The notes under the pieces: model-generated
Told to the model about the DNA's origin: nothing
The model's database searches: none
The model's input: the letters and a program-made list of their open reading frames with translations, nothing else
From: Pseudomonadota bacterium
GTDB lineage: Bacteria; Pseudomonadota; Alphaproteobacteria; Paracaedibacterales; CAITNM01
Assembly: GCA_018062345.1 (NCBI GenBank)
Contig: JAGOSL010000003.1
Span: forward strand, 116,276 to 180,275
DNA length: 64,000 nucleotides
Reading direction: 5' to 3'
Made by a program: the position numbers and the translations under genes
Shown: positions 25,165-34,392 of the stretch, piece by piece
Position numbering within the stretch: the first letter of the stretch is position 1
Layout of the letters: every line of letters starts with the position of its first letter

Positions 25165-26807
25165 TGCTGTGCCATAGATAATAGGTTATTCCAAGTCCAA
25201 TACACAACCAAACCTACGGGAAAGCTTGCAAAAAGGTACGTAAACATAATTGGCATAATCAGCATGACTTTTGCTTGAGTCGGGTCCGCTGGTTGCGGAT
25301 TCATGCGCTGCTGAATAAGCATTGTAAGCCCCATCAAAAGTGGCCAAATACCAATTTGTAAGAATGATGGCGCATCAAATGGCAGCAGGCCAAATAAGTT
25401 CACAAATGATGTTGGGTCAGGCGCTGACATATCATGGATCCATCCAAAAAATGGCGCATGACGCATCTCAATGCTCACGAAAAGCACTTTATACAAGCAA
25501 AAGAAAATTGGTGCTTGAATCAAAAGGGGCAAACATCCGCCCGCAGGATTCACATTTTCTTTTTTGTATAGCGCCATCAATTCTTGGCTCATGCGTTGAC
25601 GGTCATTTTTATAAATATTCTGCAGGTGCTGAATTTTTGGTTGCAAATGCTTCAAACGCGCCATTGAACGGTAAGACTTTGTAGCCATTGGAAACAAAAA
25701 TAATTTAAACAAAATCGTAAGCGCTAAAATAGCTAGGCCAAGGTTGCCTAACATCTCATGCAAGAATTCTAATACATAGAACAATGGTTTAGTTAAAAAG
25801 TAGAACCACCCAAAATCTACAGCCAAGTCAAAATGTGCAACTCCAATTTTTGACTCATATTCATCAAGAGTACGCAAAATCTTGGCGCCTGCAAATACGT
25901 GCTGAGTATAGGTTATTGTTTGTCCTGGTTTTATAGCAATGGCAGCTGAACTAAACTGCGCTGTATACGTATCTTTCTGATGCGCATACTCAATTTGAAC
26001 CGTTGATTTTGGATCAGGAATAACGCTTACCAACCAAAACTTATCAGTAAACCCAGCCCAACCTCCAGATGAAGTTTGTGTCACTGGCGATTTAGCTAAG
26101 TCTTCATAAGATCCTTCGAATAATTTTGAATTGAAATGCCCAATTGGCCCTTCATGCAAAATATAAAATCCTTGTGATTTTGGAGGATTCTTACGAGATA
26201 CTTGTCCATAAGGTTGTAAGCTTACTTCTTTTTCACCGTTATTGGTTACCTGATCAGTAATAGTAACCATATACTGACTATCAATGCTGATCACACGCTC
26301 AAATTTAATACCACGATCATTGAACCATAGCAGTGTAATTGGATGATTAGGCGAAAGGGTTGAGTTTTCTCCATGAATTTGCCACGGCGTTGTTTCGTTT
26401 GGCATTAAACCTGCATCGCAATTACTGGCTGCTTTCCATCCGCTCAAAACGCTGTAACCATTCTCATCGGCTTGACTTTGTAAAAGGCGAATTGAAGGGC
26501 TATTTGGATCAGTTGTTTCCTTGTGTTTCACAAGTAGAATATCATCAATCACAGCACCCACTTGGCGCAAACTTCCTTCAACTGTATCACTTTTAATAGC
26601 AATGCGCGCTGATTCCTTAATAGCATTCGCTGCAGGAACCTCAACTGGCTGCACAGCAATAACCTGGGCAGGAACTTGTATTGCTGCTTGTTCTTGGGCT
26701 TGTTTAGCAAGCTGTTCATATTTAGGCTTTTCGTAAAACTGGTAAAAACCCAGCATCATAATAATTGATAAACCAAAGGCGATTAGTAAGTTACGATTTT
26801 CATTCAT
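25131..26807 (-). CDS. yidC: YidC membrane protein insertase
   Basis: The 558-residue protein has the Gram-negative layout: N-terminal helix ([18 protein letters not shown]), a large periplasmic beta-sandwich domain (about 50-330), then the conserved five-helix core with [50 protein letters not shown] and the C-terminal [20 protein letters not shown]. It inserts inner-membrane proteins alone or with SecYEG. Four-base overlap with yidD and 34-base overlap with engB show tight co-transcription. Confidence 0.97.
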   Translation of the reverse strand: [558 protein letters not shown]

Positions 26808-27151
26808 GCGTGACGTGCTCTTTTTAATTTTTGTGAATGGCCCAAATTAGCCGGTTGTGAAGATGTTGAAAAAGTTGAAGTCACCTGTGGTGACTCTGAT
26901 AAGGAATTTTCTGCAACAGAAGAGGGGAGATTTTGTTTTTGAGGAACCGGGTCATACGAGTTTGATTTGTTGTAAGGGTTACATCTCAGCAATCGCTTTA
27001 ATGTCATCCATAATCCTTTCATCATGCCATGACATTCTATGGCAGATATCGCATATCGACTGCAAGTCGGCGTGAATTTACATGCCGGCGGCAAGAAAGG
27101 CGAAATAAGCCAGCGGTATAAGTATATAAAACTAACGATGAATTTCTTCAT
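26804..27151 (-). CDS. yidD: YidD membrane protein insertion efficiency factor
   Basis: The 115-residue protein contains the family core YLYRWLISPFLPPACKFTPTCSRYAISAI and LKRLLRCNPYNKSNSYDPVP, with the three conserved Cys. The tail (about 73-115) is Ser/Lys-rich and not conserved. It overlaps rnpA by 20 bases and yidC by four. Confidence 0.95.
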   Translation of the reverse strand: MKKFIVSFIYLYRWLISPFLPPACKFTPTCSRYAISAIECHGMMKGLWMTLKRLLRCNPYNKSNSYDPVPQKQNLPSSVAENSLSESPQVTSTFSTSSQPANLGHSQKLKRARHA

Positions 27152-27494
27152 GCACCCAATCCTGATTTTTTTCTAATTTACTTAGTACTTCAGACCATTC
27201 TCTCCGGAGGTCTGTAAAGTCTAAGTCAAAAATCCTACTCTTAGCAACAAGAACTATATCATAGGCTAAAGGCTTTGCATTCTCTTTTGCCCACAGTCTC
27301 ACTGTCTCTTTAAGCCTGCGTTTGGCTCGATGTCTAAAGACAGATCCTCCCAATCTCTTTGTCGTAGTTATCCCCACCATCCCTATCCTGTCATGAACAG
27401 GAAAAGCTTGGGCGATAAAACTACTGAAAAAAAATCTTTTTCCCGTACGGCTTAAGCGCACATAGTCTTTGCGCGCCTTCATTAAGCTGTACAT
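27132..27494 (-). CDS. rnpA: Ribonuclease P protein component
   Basis: The 120-residue basic protein has the RNR-type motif SVFRHRAKRRLKETVR (residues about 51-66). It is the protein subunit that helps the RNase P RNA cleave tRNA 5' leaders. The ATG at 27494 follows the rpmH stop codon directly (TAAATG); an internal Met5 is an alternative start. Confidence 0.95.
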   Translation of the reverse strand: MYSLMKARKDYVRLSRTGKRFFFSSFIAQAFPVHDRIGMVGITTTKRLGGSVFRHRAKRRLKETVRLWAKENAKPLAYDIVLVAKSRIFDLDFTDLRREWSEVLSKLEKNQDWVHEEIHR

Positions 27495-27629
27495 TTACGC
27501 TGAGAGACTTGATCTTCCTTTTGAACGTCGTGCAGCAACGACTCTACGGCCATTTTTTGTTGCCATACGAGCACGAAAACCATGACGACGCTTACGAACT
27601 AAACGACTGGGTTGATACGTGCGTTTCAT
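27495..27629 (-). CDS. rpmH: 50S ribosomal protein L34
   Basis: The 44-residue protein starts [20 protein letters not shown] and continues with [14 protein letters not shown], the standard L34 sequence. It is the first gene of the rpmH-rnpA-yidD-yidC-engB operon. GGAGTCC precedes the ATG at 27629. The rnpA ATG touches its stop codon. Confidence 0.97.
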   Translation of the reverse strand: MKRTYQPSRLVRKRRHGFRARMATKNGRRVVAARRSKGRSSLSA

Positions 27630-27797
27630 TTAGGACTCCTTCATTAAATATCCAGGCAGCTTAGCCAAAGTTCAGGCGAAAAGCAAGCAACTCTTTCTCT
27701 TGAAATAGTGATTGTTAGGGTATTATTTATATTTACCGCGTATAATAAAAACTGAATAAATTTTAAGTACTGCAAGGCAAAAACAAAGGTTATTACA

Positions 27798-29276
27798 GTG
27801 GTAAAAAATCTCTTATTAAAAAGTTTGTGTTTTATTGGTTTGTACTTGCAAGCTTTTCCATCTTTATCAGGAACAGATCACGTTGCCGCAGGGCTTAAAG
27901 AAGCTTTTGCCGGAAGAGCCCCATTCTTTGCGATTTCTGTATCTCGAACGACAAATAATAACACAGAGTCAGAATATCGTCCTTTAACAGCTGTTGAACG
28001 CTATTTTGTAGGAGCTGTGCTTGATATGGTTCTAAATGGGGGGCATCCAAACGAAAAGTTTGATGAAGAATTGAAAGCTGCTGCTGACGAAGATTCAAAA
28101 AACTATAAAATAATAAAGGATATGTTAGATTCAATCAAAATCAAGCTTGATACAGGAGAATTTGATCAAGAAATAATTCAAATAATACAGCAAAGATCAG
28201 GAAACTCTTTATCGTCTGAAAAGCTTCAAAAGGAAGTTAAAAAAGAAAAAAACGAAAGAGTTTTGAGAAATATTACTAAATTACAAGACAAATCTCATGC
28301 ATTTTGGAAAAAATATGAAACAGAGATAAAGGCAAAACGACGCCAAAAAATCATTCCTAAATGCAACCAAATATGGCTGGATATATCCTCTAAAATGCAA
28401 GTGCACAGAGAGTTACTTTCATTAGTGCGAGGTTCTTATGGCCTTATCGTTTTTAATGAAATGTTTTTCGGTAAGAATGTTTCTTTTCCTTCGGAAATAC
28501 TTGAAGAGCAGTTTCGATATTTTTCTGATAAGCATCCAATGAAAATCTTTCATGTGAATTTTCTGGTTAATAGGGTGCTTGATACTAAGCTTACTGATTC
28601 TTATCAGCTTGATGATTATTATGAATTTTTAAGCACGCATCAAGGAGCAGAAATCATATCTGATCGTGGGGTAAATAAGCAAATATTTGATAGTGATAAG
28701 GCTTATGCTGAGTATATACAGCAATTCCAGCAGCACCGGGATTTTCTTTTTACACTCGAAAATGTTTCTAGAAACTATTTTCAAGGGGATGAGCTTACAC
28801 GTTACTACAAAAGCACTTATAAACAAGAAAACGAAGATGACTTGCAGAGGGGGGCTTTTTATATATTCGGTAATAGTATTGATTTGCCTAATCTTAAAAA
28901 AGAATGTTCTATAGTTTTATTAGACAATCTTGCAACAGAAATTTGTTATGATCTAGGAATTGGCATGAGAAGAATTAAGTCTTCTTATCCAGAGCATTTA
29001 AAGATTTTTGTAGTGCCTTCTAATACTTTAGTGTTTACTAATGAAAATATGAATAATCTGCCAGTTCACTCAAGGCTTATTTTTCATGTTGATCCAACTG
29101 AGCAGTCAATTTTTGCAAAGACGTATGTTGCTTCTGCATTAGAAACGGAAAGTAGGTATATTGATTATAAAGAGTCCATATGGCAAAAAGATCGTTCAAT
29201 TTTTATTTTGCAATTTGAGTTAGAGGGAAGTCTTTATCAAATAAAAATTTGGGATATATCTCGTTATCTTAGCTAA
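27798..29276 (+). CDS. Secreted nitrilase-superfamily-like (carbon-nitrogen hydrolase) protein
   Basis: The 492-residue protein starts at GTG 27798 with signal peptide LLLKSLCFIGLYLQAFPSLSG. The N-terminal half (to about 205) is charged and helical. The C-terminal half follows the nitrilase-fold order of catalytic residues: Glu 221 in LIVFNEMFFG, a Lys at 338 or 342 in YYKSTYKQENED, and Cys 383 in LATEICYDLGIGMRR followed by LKIFVVPSNTL. Nitrilase-superfamily enzymes hydrolyse amides or nitriles and are normally cytosolic, so an exported version with a long extension is unusual. The match is by eye; moderate confidence. Confidence 0.55.
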   Translation: MVKNLLLKSLCFIGLYLQAFPSLSGTDHVAAGLKEAFAGRAPFFAISVSRTTNNNTESEYRPLTAVERYFVGAVLDMVLNGGHPNEKFDEELKAAADEDSKNYKIIKDMLDSIKIKLDTGEFDQEIIQIIQQRSGNSLSSEKLQKEVKKEKNERVLRNITKLQDKSHAFWKKYETEIKAKRRQKIIPKCNQIWLDISSKMQVHRELLSLVRGSYGLIVFNEMFFGKNVSFPSEILEEQFRYFSDKHPMKIFHVNFLVNRVLDTKLTDSYQLDDYYEFLSTHQGAEIISDRGVNKQIFDSDKAYAEYIQQFQQHRDFLFTLENVSRNYFQGDELTRYYKSTYKQENEDDLQRGAFYIFGNSIDLPNLKKECSIVLLDNLATEICYDLGIGMRRIKSSYPEHLKIFVVPSNTLVFTNENMNNLPVHSRLIFHVDPTEQSIFAKTYVASALETESRYIDYKESIWQKDRSIFILQFELEGSLYQIKIWDISRYLS

Positions 29277-29294
29277 TTAATTTTCTGGTTTTAA

Positions 29295-29702
29295 TTAATC
29301 TTCTTCAATGGTAAAAACAAAACGTTGCTTTTCCTGTTTTGATGGTATTTGTTTCTTTGTTGGTAGAGCTTCTGCTGAAGGGGACATGTCTTCCCAAGTA
29401 ATGCAGATTATTTTTTCTTCTGAATGGCAATATATTCCATCTTTCTCGATTTGATGGTTTAGTATTTCTTCAAGAAAATCTAAGTAGCTTAATGATATTA
29501 TTGAAAAATGAACAACAGCTGTTTTACCAGGAGCAATTTTTTGATCTGCTAAACGCAAATCATCCGTAGGTATTTTTGAGTAATTGTCTGTAATATGATC
29601 AATATGCACGGGGTGGCTTGTATGGTTACGTATCTCAACTTCAGTGACCGCACTCGCTGCGCTAAATAAACCAAATACCGCTAATAATACTAATGAGCGC
29701 AT
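29295..29702 (-). CDS. Small secreted protein of unknown function
   Basis: The 135-residue protein has signal peptide MRSLVLLAVFGLFSAASA, then a beta-rich region beginning VTEVEIRNHTSHPVHIDHI with a later GKTAVVHFSI strand, resembling an immunoglobulin-like beta-sandwich. The Lys/Gln-rich tail ends FVFTIEED. It is convergent with the nitrilase-like gene, 18 bases apart. No family recognised. Confidence 0.6.
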   Translation of the reverse strand: MRSLVLLAVFGLFSAASAVTEVEIRNHTSHPVHIDHITDNYSKIPTDDLRLADQKIAPGKTAVVHFSIISLSYLDFLEEILNHQIEKDGIYCHSEEKIICITWEDMSPSAEALPTKKQIPSKQEKQRFVFTIEED

Positions 29703-29908
29703 TCCAATTACCCTTAAGTAAATACCTTTTACGTTCGAATTATATCCTAAAAATACAAATAAGGCTAATTAATTATTGGTTTATTCTTGTGCTCTAAATA
29801 CCTAATCACAGGCCCCTAATTACTTTTCAACCATGGGCTAAAATAATTTTTGCTAACTTATACGTTGCATGAGATCCTGAATTCCCAAACCAACCATCTA
29901 GGAAATAA

Positions 29909-30166
29909 ATGACCCATCAATCATCTTACAAAAACAACAAAAAAATATTGCGCAAAACCAAAAAGCTATATTACCAATCTATTCAATCGCCACAACGCTT
30001 GCGCGCAATTAAAGCTTTAGAATTTCAAATAAAATTAAACAGTCATATAGCCCAAAGCCAAGCGCAAGATCCCATCGAACAAATCAAGCTCTTAAACCTT
30101 GATGACCTGCCAATTGATTTAGTAAAGCGATGGATTATTCAATCAGAACAGATCATTCCTCAGTAA
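29909..30166 (+). CDS. Small basic protein of unknown function
   Basis: The 85-residue protein MTHQSSYKNNKKILRKTKKLYYQ is very basic at the N-terminus and ends with a more acidic segment (LNLDDLPIDLVKRWIIQ). It has no signal peptide. An AGGAAA ribosome site precedes the ATG. No recognised domain; it may be a genuine cytosolic small protein. Confidence 0.5.
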   Translation: MTHQSSYKNNKKILRKTKKLYYQSIQSPQRLRAIKALEFQIKLNSHIAQSQAQDPIEQIKLLNLDDLPIDLVKRWIIQSEQIIPQ

Positions 30167-30239
30167 AACCATACAACTTTACCAAAAATTAATTATTTTT
30201 TGAGATAATTTTCATAATTGGTATTAAATCAGACTATGC

Positions 30240-31172
30240 ATGTTCAAAAAATGCTTATATTTTTTCCTAAGCGTGCTGTTTTTGCAAAATGCCTGCTTTG
30301 CTGACACAGAAGCATTAAGGCGAGTGAACCAGGAATACATGGATTTAATGCTTGGCACTGAAGGCATTCTACCTAAAAAAGCAACTCCAGAACAAATCAA
30401 CCAAATGATTGATGGTTGTATAACAGCTGGTATTGTTGACCGTTTGCATAATTTTCCCTCTAAAGAAGCTGCCTTTCGTGACCGAGTCAGAAAATTCGAT
30501 GGCTATAAAAAACTTGACGTTGAACTGGCATACGCTTTTTACATGTTAGGTTATACTAAAAAACAGTCTTTAGGCGTTTCTCTTGATCCCAATTTTGATC
30601 GCGAATTCAGCGCTATCTGTGATCAAGTGTCTCCTAAGGGGGTCGATATTCTTGAATACACGAATCGCCTTGAAGATGTGATTAAACGCACCTCAAAACC
30701 ATTGCGTTTCGATGATTTTGTTGAAGTACGGGCAGCAGCATTACCAGCTCCGCGAGCAGCATCACCAACATCTATGGGCACGATTACTCCAGTCACAACA
30801 ATAAGTCGAAGTAGTATGATAACTATGCGACCAAAGGCAAATGCAGGGGAGTCTGCCTTATATAAAAAGCTACAAGCACTTGGCATTGCATCAAACGAAA
30901 TAAAAGACTTGCTTGGTGATTATACGGAAAATTACGTAGAAGCAGATGTAGATGTGGCAGGTGCTGCTTCTGCTTCTCTATCTTCTCTTGCTTTGCCTGA
31001 GCGTTATTATACCAATGATGAGATTGAAGAATTGGATCCTCGAGTTAAAAATGCTTACAGAAAACAAAGAGAGCCAAACGATGAGGGTATATTAAAAACA
31101 CCATTAGAAGTAAGAACAAAAATCAAGAATATAACGCAAGTAGATATTCCTCCAAAATACGAAGGCAAATAA
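30240..31172 (+). CDS. Secreted protein of unknown function, first gene of a pair
   Basis: The 310-residue protein has signal peptide MFKKCLYFFLSVLFLQNACFA. A helical N-terminal half follows (residues 22-165), then a low-complexity Ala/Ser/Thr/Pro linker (ALPAPRAASPTSMGTITPVTT), then an acidic segment. The stop codon overlaps the AAGGAG ribosome site of the next gene, so both are surely co-transcribed. No domain recognised. Confidence 0.65.
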   Translation: MFKKCLYFFLSVLFLQNACFADTEALRRVNQEYMDLMLGTEGILPKKATPEQINQMIDGCITAGIVDRLHNFPSKEAAFRDRVRKFDGYKKLDVELAYAFYMLGYTKKQSLGVSLDPNFDREFSAICDQVSPKGVDILEYTNRLEDVIKRTSKPLRFDDFVEVRAAALPAPRAASPTSMGTITPVTTISRSSMITMRPKANAGESALYKKLQALGIASNEIKDLLGDYTENYVEADVDVAGAASASLSSLALPERYYTNDEIEELDPRVKNAYRKQREPNDEGILKTPLEVRTKIKNITQVDIPPKYEGK

Positions 31173-31183
31173 GGAGATTGATG

Positions 31184-33370
31184 ATGAAAAAGTATTTATT
31201 AATAACTGCCTTATGCGCCGTAAATTTTGCTTATGCTGATGGGTTTGAAAGCCTTAAAAACCTGCAGAACCAATTTCACCTTCTTATTTATAATGCTGGT
31301 GATTTAGGTGCTGCAACTCCTGCCCCTGAAGTACCCTATATTGCAGGGCTATTAACTAACCCAGTTGAATCTATGGGTGCAGGTGAAGAACGCCATATTT
31401 ATGAATTTTTGTATGATCAACCATCAGGGCGTAATCGCAAGGCAATCCCTGATATTGATCAGGCAAAAGTAGATGCTTTTAATACGATCAATTTTACAAA
31501 TTTCCAACGGTACAGATCTTACCAAGACTCTGGCCACAGTGTTTTTGGCATCGCCGCGCAAGAACAGCTGCCACCAATAGAAAAAGTTACGATAATGTCT
31601 GCTGTTCCTAGAGCTTCGCCTATTGTTGTCAATAGTTCCTCTTCAAGTTCTAATGCACCTACAGGGCCAGGATTGTTCGCAGGTGGTGGTGGCTCTTTTG
31701 AGCTCCCTAAATTAAGAAGGGCAACAACTAACGCGTCTTCAACAAGCGTATCTGCAACAGCACCCAAATCATTACTTGAAAGAGTGCGAGAACATAAAAA
31801 AACCTTGAGAAATCAGGTTGATATAGAGCTCCTTACAGAACTTGAAGCAGAATTAAGTCGGGGTGCCTCAGAAGCATCACTAGCATCAGATAGATACAAT
31901 GACCTGGTCGAATTTTTCAACCTTTTAACGACTCCTGCTTTCGAAGTGGTTACGCAACAAATAGCATTAGAAAAAAATATTAACTCTTTACGTCAAAAAT
32001 TAAAACCATCTGGTGCGTCTATTATAGCAGCTGCATCAAATGATGCCACCCCAGAAAATGTTCAAATAGCTATTGATTCTGCACGCTACGATAACAATCT
32101 TTTGAGCGAACTTTTAGAAAGGTTACAACGTCCACACTTGAACAATACCCCTTATCAACAATATAGATTTGATAGACTTAATAGCTGGTTTAAAAATAAA
32201 GATAAACCTTCTGTTGCTGCTCCTCAGCTAAAATTAATTAATTCTATACCAGCTTTTGTGCGCGACATTAATGTAATGGATGTGCAGCACGCAATTTCTA
32301 ATTTATTGCCAGCTAATAAACAGCAGTTGGAAAATCTAGATGTCAGATTAAATCAGCAATATGCAAGTGCAGTTGGTAATATTGCAAAGCAGAAAAAATC
32401 AGAAATAGACACAAACAAGGAAAAAATAAAACAAATTGATAAAGATCAAGAATTGCTGGAAGAGCTTGTTGCAGGTCTTAATGCGGCTGTTGTTGATGCA
32501 CTAAGAATGCAAAAACTAAAAGAATTTTATGTCACACTGATGGCCGGTAAAGATTTTACATTGCTTCTTGCTAACCAGCGTCATGATCTTTCAGTATTGG
32601 TGTCTACAGAAGCTGCTAAACCATCGGGATCTAGTCGACTAATAAACATGGCCAATGGCGGTGTAACTTCAGGTGTTAGTGACAATTCTGCTATAGCGGA
32701 CAAGAAAAGGGAAATAAAAGATCTAGAAAAGGAAGAAAGCAAGGCATATAACGATGGGAATAATGAAGCGCAAGAGCATGCGAAGAAAAAACTTGCAAAA
32801 GCATATGAAGAGCTGGCAATTTTGGGTGATGTGGAAGGGGTTGTTGGTATAGAACGCATTGATTCAGATGATCTCAGTGACAGTGAAAAGAGAGATATTT
32901 ATGTGCGCATCTATAATGCTTTAGAGGCAGGGCCAAGAACGCCAAGCGAAGATGCTGCGTTCTTGCGAGTTGCCGCAAAGCCAGGTGTCAGGAAGGTAAG
33001 TGCTGCTCCTGTAGTTACAAGTAGGCACTCTCCTCTAGATGGTAATGCTGGGGGTGGAGGAGTGCAGCTTAAGCCAACAATACCACCACTTCCTTCTTTG
33101 GAAGCAGTGGAAGCAGTAGCAAGTGTGACAGAATTATTGGGAGGTGTTGTCGCTAGTGAACAAATAGTGGCTGAGATAAATAGATTAGGGGAAAACTCTA
33201 GCAATAAGAAAGAGATTTTAGCTCTTGTAGAGAGATACTTAGGTAGCCTTCAACAGAGTGAGGAACAGAAAAGAATAATAAGAGAAATCATACCAACTAT
33301 CCCTGAAAAAATCACTAAACCTACTATAAGGACTGATGTCACTAACTTAATGAAAGAAATGACAAAATAA
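31184..33370 (+). CDS. Large secreted coiled-coil protein, second gene of the pair
   Basis: The protein is about 728 residues from ATG 31184 (a twin ATG at 31181 is equally possible; AAGGAG at 31171-31176). Signal peptide MKKYLLITALCAVNFAYA. Ser/Ala-rich linkers with Gly runs separate helical blocks, and there is a strong coiled coil near residues 385-430 and 505-545 (KKREIKDLEKEESKAYND). The overall style (signal, helical blocks, poly-Ser/Gly linkers) matches its operon partner and suggests they act together outside the cytoplasm. Confidence 0.65.
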   Translation: MKKYLLITALCAVNFAYADGFESLKNLQNQFHLLIYNAGDLGAATPAPEVPYIAGLLTNPVESMGAGEERHIYEFLYDQPSGRNRKAIPDIDQAKVDAFNTINFTNFQRYRSYQDSGHSVFGIAAQEQLPPIEKVTIMSAVPRASPIVVNSSSSSSNAPTGPGLFAGGGGSFELPKLRRATTNASSTSVSATAPKSLLERVREHKKTLRNQVDIELLTELEAELSRGASEASLASDRYNDLVEFFNLLTTPAFEVVTQQIALEKNINSLRQKLKPSGASIIAAASNDATPENVQIAIDSARYDNNLLSELLERLQRPHLNNTPYQQYRFDRLNSWFKNKDKPSVAAPQLKLINSIPAFVRDINVMDVQHAISNLLPANKQQLENLDVRLNQQYASAVGNIAKQKKSEIDTNKEKIKQIDKDQELLEELVAGLNAAVVDALRMQKLKEFYVTLMAGKDFTLLLANQRHDLSVLVSTEAAKPSGSSRLINMANGGVTSGVSDNSAIADKKREIKDLEKEESKAYNDGNNEAQEHAKKKLAKAYEELAILGDVEGVVGIERIDSDDLSDSEKRDIYVRIYNALEAGPRTPSEDAAFLRVAAKPGVRKVSAAPVVTSRHSPLDGNAGGGGVQLKPTIPPLPSLEAVEAVASVTELLGGVVASEQIVAEINRLGENSSNKKEILALVERYLGSLQQSEEQKRIIREIIPTIPEKITKPTIRTDVTNLMKEMTK

Positions 33371-33385
33371 AAAGTCGCTAACGTT

Positions 33386-33418
33386 TTTATTGCGAGCCCA
33401 CCTAGTGGGCATGACAAT
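33386..33418. repeat. Palindromic element between convergent genes
   Basis: TTTATTGCGAGCCCACCTAG then TGGGCATGACAATCC. The GCCCAC/GTGGGC stem and ATTGCGAG arm are shared with 44070-44108. It probably acts as a bidirectional terminator. Confidence 0.6.
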
Positions 33419-33420
33419 CC

Positions 33421-34392
33421 TTACCACACCACCAGCGCTGAACCCCAAGTAAGGCCGCCACCCATGGCCTCTAGCACTACGCGGTGACCAGGCCGAATAC
33501 GCCCATCCTCGGCTGCTTCCCAAAGCGCCAAAGGAATTGTTGCAGCAGAAGTGTTTGAATGCTTTTCCACCGTTACCACCATTTTTTCCATTGGAATTTT
33601 AAAGTGCGTACTAATGCCCTCAATAATGCGAAGGTTAGCCTGGTGGGGCACAAACCAATCAATATCATCAACGGTAATAGCATTGGAATGCAGCACAGTC
33701 TCAACGGCTTCACCAATCAGCTTAATTGCAAACTTAAAAATTTCACGTCCCTGCATTTGCACATAGCCTGGCTGCTTTGCGCTAGCCTGCTGCGTATCTA
33801 CATACAATAAATCATAGTGGCACCCATCAGAAAACAAATGGGTTGAATGTATGCCGCGCCCAAAATCAGCATGGCTATTATCAACGCTTTCTAAAACCAG
33901 CGCTCCAGCACCATCACCAAACAGTACAGCGGTTGAGCGGTCATTCCAATCAACAATTTTTGACATTGCGTCAGCCCCTATTACCAGGGCTCGCTTTGCC
34001 ATGCCTGTTTTTAAATATTGATCCGCTATTGATAATGCATAAATAAAACCAGAACACACCGCATTTACATCAAATGCAAAAGCGTTCTTCGCACCAATTT
34101 TGGCTTGCACGCGTGCTGCAGTTGCTGGAAAAGGGTGGTCAGGCGTGACAGTCGCTACCACAATTAAATCAATGGTGTTGGCATCAATACCAGCATTTTT
34201 TAATGCAATCGTTGCTGCTTGGGCTGCAAGATCAGAAGTATTTTGACCATCAGCCAGCACGTGGCGCTGTTTCATGCCTGTGCGTTCAACAATCCACTCA
34301 TCGGTTGTATCAAGATTTTTTGCCAGATCGGCGTTGGTAACACATTTTTGCGGTAAGTACCCGCCAACCCCACGTACAACGCTGCGATGCAC
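33421..34392 (-). CDS. fabH: Beta-ketoacyl-ACP synthase III
   Basis: The 323-residue FabH has the catalytic Cys in AFDVNAVCSGFIYAL (near residue 113), His in WFVPHQANLRII and Asn in KHSNTSAATIPLAL. It condenses acetyl-CoA with malonyl-ACP to start type II fatty acid synthesis. It overlaps the plsX stop by one base. In many alphaproteobacteria ihfA follows; here secreted-protein genes on the other strand follow instead. Confidence 0.97.
   Translation of the reverse strand: MHRSVVRGVGGYLPQKCVTNADLAKNLDTTDEWIVERTGMKQRHVLADGQNTSDLAAQAATIALKNAGIDANTIDLIVVATVTPDHPFPATAARVQAKIGAKNAFAFDVNAVCSGFIYALSIADQYLKTGMAKRALVIGADAMSKIVDWNDRSTAVLFGDGAGALVLESVDNSHADFGRGIHSTHLFSDGCHYDLLYVDTQQASAKQPGYVQMQGREIFKFAIKLIGEAVETVLHSNAITVDDIDWFVPHQANLRIIEGISTHFKIPMEKMVVTVEKHSNTSAATIPLALWEAAEDGRIRPGHRVVLEAMGGGLTWGSALVVW

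Noticed and set aside
27630..27797. Replication origin next to rpmH
   Set aside because: The rpmH operon is often near oriC, but no cluster of DnaA boxes (TTATCCACA-like) and no dnaA gene is visible.
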